The notes beneath the pieces were generated by a model that saw only the letters and a program-made list of their open reading frames with translations, had not been told where the DNA came from and searched no databases. A program made the position numbers and the translations under genes. 64,000 nucleotides of DNA from MED-G105 sp965263305 (GTDB lineage: Bacteria > Pseudomonadota > Alphaproteobacteria > Caulobacterales > Parvularculaceae), in contig OZ253666.1 in the NCBI GenBank assembly GCA_965263305.1, positions 2,790,001 to 2,854,000 of the forward strand, written 5' to 3'. Shown here piece by piece: positions 7,507 to 15,620 of the stretch. Every line of letters starts with the position of its first letter. The first letter of the stretch is position 1.

Positions 7507-7695
7507 TTAACCATTAAGGTCTCGGGCGGCGGATTCGCGCCCGATGAGGCGCAAACAGGACACAGCTGTGGCGCCGATGCAATGGTATGGGACTTGTTGG
7601 GCGTTTGCGTAATGGGCTGACAAAAAAGTGAAAGCGCGCCTGATGGCTTGGCGGTCTGAAAGCGCTAGCCTGGTAGGCGGTTCTGGAATTGTCAT
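7507..7695 (-). CDS. Hypothetical small protein, 62 aa
   Basis: A minus-strand ORF starting MTIPEPPTRLALSDRQAIRRA and containing FLSAHYANAQQVPYHCIGATAVSCLRLIGRESAARDLNG. The sequence reads like a compact helical protein. GATGGA just upstream of ATG 7695 is a weak ribosome site; GTG 7707 is an alternative. It is divergent from the glutaredoxin-like gene at 7727 and on the same strand as the next small ORF (7202-7402). Function unknown. Confidence 0.4.
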   Translation of the reverse strand: MTIPEPPTRLALSDRQAIRRAFTFLSAHYANAQQVPYHCIGATAVSCLRLIGRESAARDLNG

Positions 7696-7726
7696 TCCAT
7701 CGCACACGCATTTGGGGCTTTAATTT

Positions 7727-8431
7727 ATGGCGAACGCATCAAAGGGCGGTCGCGCCGGCAAGAATGTCGGCGTTCCCGTCAAACTTCTCATGTACAAATG
7801 GGCCGGGCAATGGGGCCCGTTTAAGGTCAAAATCCCCTGCGGGGAGTGCGCCCTCACAGAGGACGTCATCGAAGACACCCTCAATTTTGAGTTGGCGAAC
7901 GCCACGGTCGATTTTGAAGTGAAGGAATGGCTGACCTATTGGTGGGAGCCGTTATTCGCAGGCGGCGGTTGGCACGCTCCGATTGTGATGATTGGCAAAA
8001 AAGTCATCAGTCAGGGTGACGCGCTCAACCGTGGGGTGTTGGCCGAAGCGGTGATCCGAGAGCATGTTCAACGCTTCTCCCTTGAAGGCAACCATCTATT
8101 CGGCAAAGACAAGTGTCCCCATTGTACGCGCGGTAAAGAATATCTGGAACGTGCAGGGATTGAGTACACTTACCATGATTGCGTCAAAAATCCGGGCGCG
8201 ATGTATGAGATGCTGGCGCGGGTCAAACCGATTATCGGCGAGGAAACGCCAGTGACGACGCCGCAAATTTGGCTCGATGGTCAATATGTCGGCGGGGCGG
8301 ACGAGTTGGAGACCAAACTGGGCTTCGACGTGGAGCCTGATCCGCGGCGCGGGCAGGGATCTTTGTCGCCAAGAAAAGGCGACAAGAAGAAGGTGCAAAA
8401 GAATGCACTATTAGAGGGAAGGGTTGGGTAA
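7727..8431 (+). CDS. Tandem thioredoxin-fold/glutaredoxin-like protein
   Basis: A 234-aa soluble protein with two apparent thioredoxin-fold units. The first (about 16-110) begins VPVKLLMYKW and carries a CxxC, CGEC at residues 38-41, with VIEDTL after it. The second (about 115-205) has a glutaredoxin-type CPHC at residues 130-133 (KDKCPHCTRGKEYLERAGIE), then TTPQIWLDGQYVGGADELE, the TVP-like cis-Pro turn and GG-D signature of glutaredoxins that bind glutathione. A basic tail follows (about 206-234). It likely acts in cytoplasmic thiol-disulfide chemistry, but the paired CGEC/CPHC layout is unusual. It is followed 2 bp later by a DoxX-like membrane gene, suggesting a joint redox role. Confidence 0.7.
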   Translation: MANASKGGRAGKNVGVPVKLLMYKWAGQWGPFKVKIPCGECALTEDVIEDTLNFELANATVDFEVKEWLTYWWEPLFAGGGWHAPIVMIGKKVISQGDALNRGVLAEAVIREHVQRFSLEGNHLFGKDKCPHCTRGKEYLERAGIEYTYHDCVKNPGAMYEMLARVKPIIGEETPVTTPQIWLDGQYVGGADELETKLGFDVEPDPRRGQGSLSPRKGDKKKVQKNALLEGRVG

Positions 8432-8433
8432 CC

Positions 8434-8853
8434 ATGAAAGCGATTTTGTTATTGTTGTTGAGGGTCTCTACGGGCGCATTGCTCATCATCTGGGGACTGA
8501 TCAAAGTAAACGCGCCCCAAGCGGCGATTGGCGTTTCGAATAAGTACTATGGCGGTCTTTTAAGCGCTGACATGTTGCAGCCGATTTTGGGCTGGGGCCA
8601 GGTGGCGCTGGGCGCCCTGGTTATTCTTGGCGTTTTACGTCTCATTACCTATCCGCTGCAGGCGATCGTGCTCGTTGCTGGCGCCGGCGCAATTTGGAAA
8701 TATCTTGTCGACCCGTTGGGCCTTTATCTATTGGATGAGAGTTCTCGCCAGGTGCTGTTCTTCCCGTCAACGACGGTGGCCATCGCCTCGCTTATTCTTC
8801 TCGCGTTTAAATCCGATGATGCTATCGCCTTGGATCGTGTTTTCGGGCGTTAA
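8434..8853 (+). CDS. DoxX-like four-helix membrane protein
   Basis: A 139-aa inner-membrane protein with four hydrophobic helices (about residues 3-22, 45-68, 72-90, 110-130). The first helix, LLLLLRVSTGALLIIWGLIKV, has the DoxX/DoxD-like R-x-x-x-G-x-x-x-x-x-G pattern, and GWGQVALGALVILGVLR matches helix two. DoxX-type proteins are linked to thiol/quinone redox processes in some bacteria, but the family is broad. It starts 2 bp after the glutaredoxin-like gene, so the two form one transcription unit. Confidence 0.7.
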   Translation: MKAILLLLLRVSTGALLIIWGLIKVNAPQAAIGVSNKYYGGLLSADMLQPILGWGQVALGALVILGVLRLITYPLQAIVLVAGAGAIWKYLVDPLGLYLLDESSRQVLFFPSTTVAIASLILLAFKSDDAIALDRVFGR

Positions 8854-8929
8854 CGGTCGCTACGCTTCGGCGTGAATGATTCCGTCTGAAGCAGGTTTGC
8901 GATGACCCCGGTCGCATCGATTATTTCGG

Positions 8930-8963
8930 CATTCGGGCCTGGTTGCCATTCTAGGCCCGAATG
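8930..8963. terminator. Inverted repeat between convergent genes
   Basis: CATTCGGGCCT (8930-8940) pairs perfectly with AGGCCCGAATG (8953-8963) around a 12-nt loop, between the 3' ends of the DoxX-like gene and gabD. There is no T-run, so it is a possible bidirectional terminator rather than a canonical one. Confidence 0.45.
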
Positions 8964-9068
8964 TCATGCTCATTATCGCCAATAGTTTACCCTGCGACTT
9001 CCGTTTCAGGCCTTATAATTCTTCGAGCAAAAGCGCCGATTGTAGAGTCGATGAAGAATGCTTGGGCG

Positions 9069-10514
9069 TTACGCGCCCAACCCACCAATCAGCGCGTATT
9101 TAATATTGATATAGTCTTCAACGCCGTATTTGGAGCCCTCGCGCCCGATGCCGGAATCCTTGACGCCGCCAAATGGGGCGACTTCCGTTGAGACGATGCC
9201 TTCGTTGACGCCGACCATGCCGAACTCCAGGCCTTCAGTCACACGGAACACCCGTCCGAGATCTTTAGTGTAAAAGTAAGAGGCAAGGCCGTATTCGGTC
9301 GTATTGGCGAGGCGAATAACCTCTTCTTCCGTATCGAACTTAATTAGGGGGGCGACAGGGCCGAATGTTTCGTCCGACGCGATCAGCATGTCCTGGGTCA
9401 CGTCCCGCAACACCGTCGGCTGAAAGAAGGTCAGGCCTTTCTCATGGCGTTCGCCGCCCGCGACAACGCGGGCGCCCTTGCTGGCGGCGTCTTCAATATG
9501 TTCTTCAACCTTAGCGACGGCTGACATATCGATAAGCGGGCCTTGCTCGGTCGCGTTGTCCAAACCGTCGCCGACCTTCATGGCGGCGACGCGGGCGGCG
9601 AATTTCTCCGCAAACGCATCATAGACGCCAGCTTGGACGTAAATACGGTTGGCGCAAACACATGTCTGGCCAGAGTTGCGGAACTTACAAATCATCGCGC
9701 CCTCAACGGCCCGGTCGAGGTCAGCGTCATCAAACACAATAAAGGGCGCATTGCCGCCAAGCTCCATGGAGACGCGCTTCATATGCTGGGCGGCTTTGGC
9801 GGCGAGGCCTTTGCCAACGCCCGTTGACCCGGTGAAGGTGATCTTGCGCACCAGCGGGTTCTCGCAAAACTCATCAGCGATGGCGGGGGCGGACCCCGTT
9901 AAAATGTTGATGACCCCTTTCGGCAGACCGATTTCCTCGGCGATGACGCCATAGGCGAGGGCGGAGTAGGGCGTCTGGCTGGCTGGTTTGCCCACAATCG
10001 TGCACCCAGCGGCGAGCGCGGCGGAGACCTTGCGCGCGATCATGCCCGTTGGAAAATTCCATGGCGTGATGGCGCCGACGACGCCCACGGGCTCTTTGGT
10101 GACCATGATGCGTTTATCTGCGAACGGAGAGGGGATGACATCGCCATAGATGCGCCGGGCTTCTTCGCCGAACCACTTAAAGAAGCCGGCGGCGAACCCG
10201 ACTTCCCCCGTGGCTTCTTTAATCGATTTGCCCATCTCGACCGTTAGAAGCTCTGCAAGGGCTGCTTGGTTATCCATCAGCGCTTCATAAAACTTTCGAC
10301 AATAGTCGCCGCGCACGCCGGCCGGTAACGCGCGCCACTCAAGGAAAGCGTTCTGCGCCGCGTCGATGGCTTTCTTTGTTTCGTCTCGCCCGAGTTTCGG
10401 CACGACGCCAATGATCTCACCTGAGGCGGGGTTGTTAACCTCGATTTTCGTATCGCCATCGATCCAGGCGCCGTCGATGAAGCACTGCTGTTTGAAAAAG
10501 CGATCATAGGTCAT
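9069..10514 (-). CDS. gabD: NAD(P)-dependent succinate-semialdehyde dehydrogenase
   Basis: A 481-aa aldehyde dehydrogenase superfamily enzyme of the GabD type, oxidising succinate semialdehyde to succinate in GABA degradation. Seen: the coenzyme-site loop ITPWNFPTGMIARK, FTGSTGVGKGLA, the catalytic Glu segment MELGGNAPFIVFDDADLD, the nucleophile Cys in NSGQTCVCANRIYVQ, ETFGPVAPLIKF, and the C-terminal PFGGVKDSGIGREGS typical of succinate-semialdehyde dehydrogenases. The frame stays open to 10649, but ATG 10514 has a clear CAGGAG Shine-Dalgarno and gives a normal length. A related substrate such as glutarate semialdehyde cannot be excluded. It is divergent from the enoyl-CoA hydratase gene. 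Confidence 0.9.
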   Translation of the reverse strand: MTYDRFFKQQCFIDGAWIDGDTKIEVNNPASGEIIGVVPKLGRDETKKAIDAAQNAFLEWRALPAGVRGDYCRKFYEALMDNQAALAELLTVEMGKSIKEATGEVGFAAGFFKWFGEEARRIYGDVIPSPFADKRIMVTKEPVGVVGAITPWNFPTGMIARKVSAALAAGCTIVGKPASQTPYSALAYGVIAEEIGLPKGVINILTGSAPAIADEFCENPLVRKITFTGSTGVGKGLAAKAAQHMKRVSMELGGNAPFIVFDDADLDRAVEGAMICKFRNSGQTCVCANRIYVQAGVYDAFAEKFAARVAAMKVGDGLDNATEQGPLIDMSAVAKVEEHIEDAASKGARVVAGGERHEKGLTFFQPTVLRDVTQDMLIASDETFGPVAPLIKFDTEEEVIRLANTTEYGLASYFYTKDLGRVFRVTEGLEFGMVGVNEGIVSTEVAPFGGVKDSGIGREGSKYGVEDYINIKYALIGGLGA

Positions 10515-10759
10515 GGCGAACTCCTGAAATGGCTGACTGGGGGAGGCGGCGGTCATGGCGCGGCCGAAGATATTGCGCGGGGTCTTATATAAGACATCCC
10601 ACCCACCCCTAGCCCCCGCGGCGAGGACTGGCAAGGCCGTCATCAGCAAACATGCGTTGCATTAAAAGCTGTATGATTTGCTTGGGTTCTGTCGCAATTG
10701 CCGTCAGGATCTGGCCAACCTTCACAAACCCCATCAAGCGTGACGAGGAAAGCCTGATT

Positions 10760-11533
10760 ATGAGCGTTGTGACCTATGAAAACCCGTCGGACAATATTGC
10801 GCTGATTACGTTGAACCGTCCTGACGCCTTGAACGCGATCACTGGCGAGGTGCGCGTGGCGCTTTTGGACGCGGTCTGCAAAGCCTCCGCGGATGATCAT
10901 ATTCGGGCGGTTGTGATCACCGGGGCGGGCCGCGCCTTTTGCGCCGGCGCCGATCTGAAAGATCTTGGCGGCGAACGCATAGTGGAAGATGTTCTGAATG
11001 CGGAATACGGCGCATTTCTCAACGTCATTCAATCGATGGAAAAGCCGGTCATCTCCGCGATCAATGGGCCGGCGGCGGGGATCGGCTTTACGTTGTCCAT
11101 TACATGCGATCTGCGGGTGATGGCCGAGGATGCCTATCAGTTAAGCGCGTTTGCGAATATCGGCCTTGTGCCCGATGGCGGCCTTACCTGGCTGTTGACC
11201 CATCAGATCGGATACGCCCGCGCCTATCAACTGGCGATTGAGGCGGAGAAAATCACCGCCGAGAAATCTCTCGCGCTAGGGCTTGTAAATCGCGTTGTCC
11301 CGTCGGGCGAGGCGGTGAAAGAAGCGTTGGCGTGGGCGTCATCGCTAGCGGAGCGCGCGCCGATTTCTATGGGGCTGGCGAAGAAAGCGTTTCGGGCGTC
11401 GGCCGATCAGGGATTGCGCAATGCCATGGCGTTGGAAGCGATGCTGCAGCGCCAAGCGATCAAAACGGATGATTGCAAGGAGGGCGTCGCCGCGTTGTTT
11501 GAAAAACGCAAGCCAGCCTTTAAAGGGCGCTAA
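10760..11533 (+). CDS. Enoyl-CoA hydratase/isomerase family protein
   Basis: A 257-aa crotonase-fold protein. Oxyanion-hole segments are AGRAFCAGADLKDLG (about residues 55-70) and NGPAAGIGFTLSITCDLRV (about 100-118); the catalytic-region segment SAFANIGLVPDGGLTWLL has Gly-Leu-Val-Pro-Asp-Gly-Gly, as in hydratases related to PaaG. It probably hydrates or isomerises an enoyl-CoA in fatty or aromatic acid degradation; the exact substrate cannot be read. ATG 10760, with GAGGAAA upstream, gives the standard N terminus (MSVVTYENPSDNIALITLNR) and removes a 36-residue extension. Its 3' end overlaps the convergent prepilin peptidase gene by 14 bp. Confidence 0.88.
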   Translation: MSVVTYENPSDNIALITLNRPDALNAITGEVRVALLDAVCKASADDHIRAVVITGAGRAFCAGADLKDLGGERIVEDVLNAEYGAFLNVIQSMEKPVISAINGPAAGIGFTLSITCDLRVMAEDAYQLSAFANIGLVPDGGLTWLLTHQIGYARAYQLAIEAEKITAEKSLALGLVNRVVPSGEAVKEALAWASSLAERAPISMGLAKKAFRASADQGLRNAMALEAMLQRQAIKTDDCKEGVAALFEKRKPAFKGR

Positions 11534-12386
11534 AAAACGGCCCGACCAGTAGAACAATGAACCCCGCCGCCGCGAGCCCGGGGCCGAAACGCACAGGGGT
11601 CTCGCCCGTCATTTTTTCCCGCCCCTTGGCGACAAACGCCATAACGCCGACGGCGGCCAGGGTGGCGACGGCGCCCAGAAAAACAACCGCCGGGAGCGCT
11701 TGCCAGCCAGTCCAAGCGCCGATCGCCGAGAGCAATTTCGCGTCCCCCAGGCCGAGCCCGTCACGTTTGCGCAGGGCGAAATAAATCTTCGAGACCGCCC
11801 AGAACGCACCATATCCAAGGATCGCGCCTAACAGGGCGTCGGGCCAGGGGGCGAGTAAATCCACCGTATTAAACGCGATACCGCCGGCGATCAGGGGGAA
11901 TGTCAGGGCGTCGGGCAGATATTCTGTTTCGGCGTCGATCCCGCCGAGGGCGACCAGCGTCCAACCAAAAACGCTGGCCAACAGCGCCTCCATGGACACC
12001 CCGTATCGCGCGAGAGCAAAGACCACAACGAGGGCGCCGAGAAGCTCTACGATTGGGTAGCGGATGCCGATGGGAGCGTTACACGCTGCGCATCGGCCGC
12101 GAAGCAAAATGTAGCTGAGAATTGGAACTAGGTTTGTAGGTTTGATGGTCGTGCCGCAAGCGGGGCAATAGGAACGCGGGAAGGCGAAGCCGCCTCGATC
12201 GGCGGGCGTTTGGGGCGTCATGGCAGCGACCGCCGCATTCTCCGCGCCGTTCTCTTGGTCATCTTCGTCAGCCACAACAAAATCAATGAGCCCCCAGCGG
12301 GCGGGGCCACGATAGATAACAACATTCAAAAAGCTGCCGATGACCAACCCGAGCATGCCGCCCGTTACATAAAAACCCCAATGCAC
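11520..12386 (-). CDS. gspO: Prepilin peptidase / N-methyltransferase (GspO/PilD, A24)
   Basis: A 288-aa inner-membrane aspartic peptidase that cleaves type IV prepilin-like leaders and methylates the new N terminus. It starts at 12386 (MHWGFYVTGGMLGLVIGSFLNVVIYRGP), the usual first helix with SFLNVVIYR. The cytoplasmic zinc-binding loop is present (YCPACGTTIKPTN and RGRCAACNAPIGIRYP, two CxxC pairs). Catalytic aspartates are visible in GGIDAETEYLPD and GLGLGDAKLLSAIGAW. An Ala/Asp-rich insert precedes the zinc loop. It is the natural processing enzyme for GspG-K encoded about 12 kb away, though it is not in that operon. Confidence 0.93.
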   Translation of the reverse strand: MHWGFYVTGGMLGLVIGSFLNVVIYRGPARWGLIDFVVADEDDQENGAENAAVAAMTPQTPADRGGFAFPRSYCPACGTTIKPTNLVPILSYILLRGRCAACNAPIGIRYPIVELLGALVVVFALARYGVSMEALLASVFGWTLVALGGIDAETEYLPDALTFPLIAGGIAFNTVDLLAPWPDALLGAILGYGAFWAVSKIYFALRKRDGLGLGDAKLLSAIGAWTGWQALPAVVFLGAVATLAAVGVMAFVAKGREKMTGETPVRFGPGLAAAGFIVLLVGPFFSAL

Positions 12387-12510
12387 GGTTTTCTTGTTCC
12401 TTCCGTTTGAACGCCACCCTTGTCAGAGCTTGGGGGAAAACTCAATAAACCCTTAATTTTTCAATAACCCTTGTTGAAAAATCGGCCGTCACGGATCTTG
12501 GGCGCGGGTT

Positions 12511-12550
12511 GTGTCATAAATCTGCAATTTTAACGTCATTCAGCTGTCAT
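12511..12550 (+). promoter_or_regulatory. Two adjacent PhoB (Pho) boxes
   Basis: Four 7-mers spaced by exactly 4 bp: GTGTCAT (12511), CTGCAAT (12522), ACGTCAT (12533) and CTGTCAT (12544). The PhoB half-site consensus is CTGTCAT repeated with an 11-bp period; the four score 6/7, 5/7, 5/7 and 7/7. The spacers AAAT, TTTA and TCAG are as expected in length. The array ends 90 bp upstream of the surface-lipoprotein ATG and reads toward it, the position expected for a PhoB-activated promoter (a weak -10 lies near 12559-12564). Assigned by pattern; not tested. Confidence 0.72.
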
Positions 12551-12639
12551 CATGGATGTCTAACCGCGCTCTCACGGGCGGCGCACGGGGCGACGCCTTG
12601 ATTCTTTTCTGCGCCAACCACTTTTGCGGGGTTCAAAAA

Positions 12640-15516
12640 ATGCGCTTTCAATCTTCTTATCGTTCTATTTTGTTGGCCGGCAGCGCCATCACTCTTCTTG
12701 CTGCTTGTACGCAAGCAGATGTCGACGACATTGCATCGCCAGGCGACGGAACGCCGATTGATGTCACGGTGATTGACAGCGGCGGCGGCGCCAGCAGCTT
12801 CGCTTCACGCTCGACTGCGCCAATTACAGCAGCTGAATGCCCGACCGGCACGACGTTCACGCCAGCAGTTGACGTTCTTTCAACGGGCGCCACGACGAAC
12901 TTCTGCTCGCTCACGCCAATCGGCGGCGGCGTGGTGACGGGAACGGTTAACGTTCCATTCTCGGCTGACCCGATCCTGATTTCCGGTACTGTGTTTATCG
13001 GCGACGAAACAACGCCAGCGAACGTCACGTTTGCCGCTGGGCAGCAGTTTGTCAGCCAAAGCGCCGCCGGCGTTGTTGACCTTCTCGTCGTTTCACGCGG
13101 ATCAACGCTGACGGCTGTTGGTAACGCTTCTGCACCGATCATCTTCACGTCGATGAATGACTTCAACGATGACGGCATGCCAAACGGCACGGGCTCTACG
13201 GGTGATTGGGGCGGCCTCGCCATCAACGGTGCGGCGCCTTTGAACGAATGCGGTGTCGACTCTAGCGCGATGACCGGCTCTGCAAACTGCGAACAGCTTG
13301 GCGAAGGCGGCTCCGGTATCTTCGGCGGCGACCAGGCAGGCGACAGCTCTGGTAACTTCCAGTTCATCCGTGTTCAGCATGCTGGCTTCCAGTTCACGCC
13401 GACCAACGAATTGAACGGTATCGCGCTGCAGGGCGTTGGTAACGGCACGACCTTTGAAAACGTCCAGGTTCACGACGGTGCGGATGACGGCTTCGAGTGG
13501 TTTGGCGGTACTGTAGATGGCCGCAACCTGATCGTGACCGGCGCAGGCGACGACAGCTTCGACTGGACCGACGGCTGGACGGGTTCTGTTCAGTTCATGG
13601 TTGCTGTCCAAAACCCAGGCGACGACAACGGCATCGAAGGCGACAACGAAACCCCATTCGACGCCATGCCACGCTCGAACCCACAACTTTCTAACCTGAC
13701 TCTGATCGGCAGCGGCCAGGCGACGTCAGGCGAGGGTGTATTGCTTCGCGTCGGTACGGACGCAAACATTGCAAACGCCGTCGTCACTGGTTTCTCTCAG
13801 GGCGTTGAATTCGACAATGGCGGCGAGCCGGGTACGGTTAACCCAACGCTGAATTCGTTCTTCATCGCAGGTAACGCTTCTAACGTCGTTGACTCGCAGC
13901 CTCTGCTCGATGCGGGCGCAAACAATGTTGTCGCTGGCGCAAACACGCTTGAAGGTGTTTTCCCTGGTCCAGCCGAACTTGCGGTTCAGTCTACCTCTCC
14001 TGAGACGATTGACGCATCATTCGATCCGTCAGCTGATTTCGTTGGCGCATTCGGCCCTGGCGACAGCCCAACGTCAAACTTCACTGTTGGTTGGACGGTT
14101 CCTGGCTCGATCCCTGGCGCAGCGCCTGGGTGCCCAGCGGGTACGCTGGCCGCGGCAGAAACGCCTCAGTCAATCAATGCATCACGCACCGAGTCGCTTG
14201 TTTGCATCATCACTTCCCCTGTTGCTGGCGACGTCACTCTGACATCCGGCAATCTGTACCGCCTCGACGGTTCTACCTTCGTTGGTGTTGACGGTGGCCC
14301 AGACCCAGCCAATCCAGTCGGCGCAGCAGGCAACCTAACGGTTGCGCCAGGCGTGACGATTTTCGGCAACCAGCAAGCTGGTGTTGTTGACCTCTTGACG
14401 GTTACCCGCGGTTCAGAGCTGAACGTTGCTGGTACACAGACGTTGCCGGTTATCCTAACCAGCCGTGCTGACCTCGTGAACGGCGAAACTGTTCGTCCGG
14501 GCGTGACGGGTGAAATCGGCGGTATCGCGATCAACGGCCGTGCGCCGCTCAACGAATGCGGTATCGACGCTTCAGCCACCCCTGGCGACATTGACTGCGA
14601 GCAGCTTGGTGAAGGCGGTTCCGGTCCATTCGGCGGCGCGACGCCGGATGACAGCTCTGGGTCCATCAACTTCATGCAGGTTCGTTACGCTGGCTTCCAG
14701 TTTACGCCAACCAACGAATTGAACGCTGTTGCTCTTCAGGGCGCCGGCAGCGGCACCGACATCGACTTCATCCAGGTACTGAACGGTTCCGACGATGGCA
14801 TCGAATGGTTCGGTGGTAACGCGAGCGCAAGCCACGTTGTTATCCTCGGCGCTGGCGACGACTCTCTTGACTGGACGGACGGTTGGTCCGGTACGGTTCA
14901 GTTTGCGATCGTTAACCAGACGGCGACAACATTCGCACAGGACAACGGCATCGAGGGCGACAACGAAACGCCATTTGATGTTCTTCCGCGCTCACGTCCG
15001 TTCATGACGAACATGACGTTCCTCGGCGCTGGCGGCGGTGAAGGCGTTCTTCTCCGCGTTGGCACCGGTGGTACGGTGGCGAATTCGGTTGTCTCTGGCT
15101 TTGCTCAGGGTTTCGAATTCGATGACCAAAGCACGGTAGGCGTTGTTCCAACGGTTTCTGCGGTTGCAGTCTCTGAAAACGCAACGGATCTCGTTGATAC
15201 GGCTACGTTGAATATGGTTGGCGACGGCATCGTGACCTTCGCGAACAATACGCTTGGCCCAATCGTCGGGTTCCCGAACACGCCGATCGCGCCTGGCGCG
15301 AACGAAACGGCCCCAGCGATCACTGCAAACGCCGATGTGGTCGGTCTTTGTAACGCAGAATTCGCGGCTCTTCCTGCTGCAGAAGCGCTTTCGGTCGACG
15401 CTGCGCCATTTACGGCTCAGCCAAACCAGTGCGGCACGCTAGAGGATGCGGACTTTGTCGGTGCGATTGCTGACGAGAACGACACGTGGTTCGCTGGTTG
15501 GACCATCGGCCTCTAA
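12640..15516 (+). CDS. Large surface lipoprotein with two homologous beta-rich halves
   Basis: A 958-aa lipoprotein. MRFQSSYRSILLAGSAITLL is the signal, with lipobox LAAC (lipid on Cys23). The mature chain consists of two homologous halves (about residues 65-490 and 510-958). Each carries the same motif order: a Cys pair (ECPTGTTF...NFCSL; GCPAG...VCIIT), NECG-[VI]-D, CEQLGEGGSG, AGFQFTPTNELN, GDDS-[FL]-DWTDGW, DNGIEGDNETPFD, EGVLLRVGT. The Asp/Gly-rich loops (DGADDGFEWFGG, GSDDGIEWFGG) look suited to Ca or ligand binding on a right-handed beta-helix. ATG 12640 is chosen because the longer start at 12556 falls directly after the Pho boxes and adds 28 residues before the signal peptide. Codon use is strongly biased, suggesting high expression. 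It precedes a TonB-dependent receptor and is likely its surface partner (inference). Confidence 0.8.
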   Translation: MRFQSSYRSILLAGSAITLLAACTQADVDDIASPGDGTPIDVTVIDSGGGASSFASRSTAPITAAECPTGTTFTPAVDVLSTGATTNFCSLTPIGGGVVTGTVNVPFSADPILISGTVFIGDETTPANVTFAAGQQFVSQSAAGVVDLLVVSRGSTLTAVGNASAPIIFTSMNDFNDDGMPNGTGSTGDWGGLAINGAAPLNECGVDSSAMTGSANCEQLGEGGSGIFGGDQAGDSSGNFQFIRVQHAGFQFTPTNELNGIALQGVGNGTTFENVQVHDGADDGFEWFGGTVDGRNLIVTGAGDDSFDWTDGWTGSVQFMVAVQNPGDDNGIEGDNETPFDAMPRSNPQLSNLTLIGSGQATSGEGVLLRVGTDANIANAVVTGFSQGVEFDNGGEPGTVNPTLNSFFIAGNASNVVDSQPLLDAGANNVVAGANTLEGVFPGPAELAVQSTSPETIDASFDPSADFVGAFGPGDSPTSNFTVGWTVPGSIPGAAPGCPAGTLAAAETPQSINASRTESLVCIITSPVAGDVTLTSGNLYRLDGSTFVGVDGGPDPANPVGAAGNLTVAPGVTIFGNQQAGVVDLLTVTRGSELNVAGTQTLPVILTSRADLVNGETVRPGVTGEIGGIAINGRAPLNECGIDASATPGDIDCEQLGEGGSGPFGGATPDDSSGSINFMQVRYAGFQFTPTNELNAVALQGAGSGTDIDFIQVLNGSDDGIEWFGGNASASHVVILGAGDDSLDWTDGWSGTVQFAIVNQTATTFAQDNGIEGDNETPFDVLPRSRPFMTNMTFLGAGGGEGVLLRVGTGGTVANSVVSGFAQGFEFDDQSTVGVVPTVSAVAVSENATDLVDTATLNMVGDGIVTFANNTLGPIVGFPNTPIAPGANETAPAITANADVVGLCNAEFAALPAAEALSVDAAPFTAQPNQCGTLEDADFVGAIADENDTWFAGWTIGL

Positions 15517-15528
15517 CGCCCTGATCTT

Positions 15529-15573
15529 GGGATGGTCGGTCCTAATGGGCCGTCCATCCCGGTCATTCTTTTA
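15529..15573 (+). terminator. Hairpin between lipoprotein and TonB-receptor genes
   Basis: GGGATGGTCGG (15529-15539) pairs with CCGTCCATCCC (15550-15560), one mismatch, followed by a T-rich stretch. It may act as a partial terminator or mRNA-stabilising hairpin that lets the lipoprotein be made in excess over the receptor. Confidence 0.5.
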
Positions 15574-15620
15574 AGGTTTACTGAATTCGGAATAGCCTAA
15601 TGGGCTTTAGAGGTGGGAAA

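Noticed and set aside
12556..12639. Longer N terminus for the surface lipoprotein starting at ATG 12556
   Set aside because: It begins 5 bp after the Pho boxes, inside the likely promoter, and would place 28 residues before an excellent lipoprotein signal peptide.
13102..13686. Minus-strand ORF of 194 aa within the lipoprotein gene, and similar long antisense frames
   Set aside because: High-GC codon bias leaves antisense frames open; these have no ribosome sites, domains or independent context.
12640..15516. CRISPR or tandem-repeat array in the lipoprotein gene
   Set aside because: The repeats are diverged protein-coding duplications of about 1.3 kb, not short direct repeats with spacers. 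No CRISPR-like array occurs anywhere in the window.
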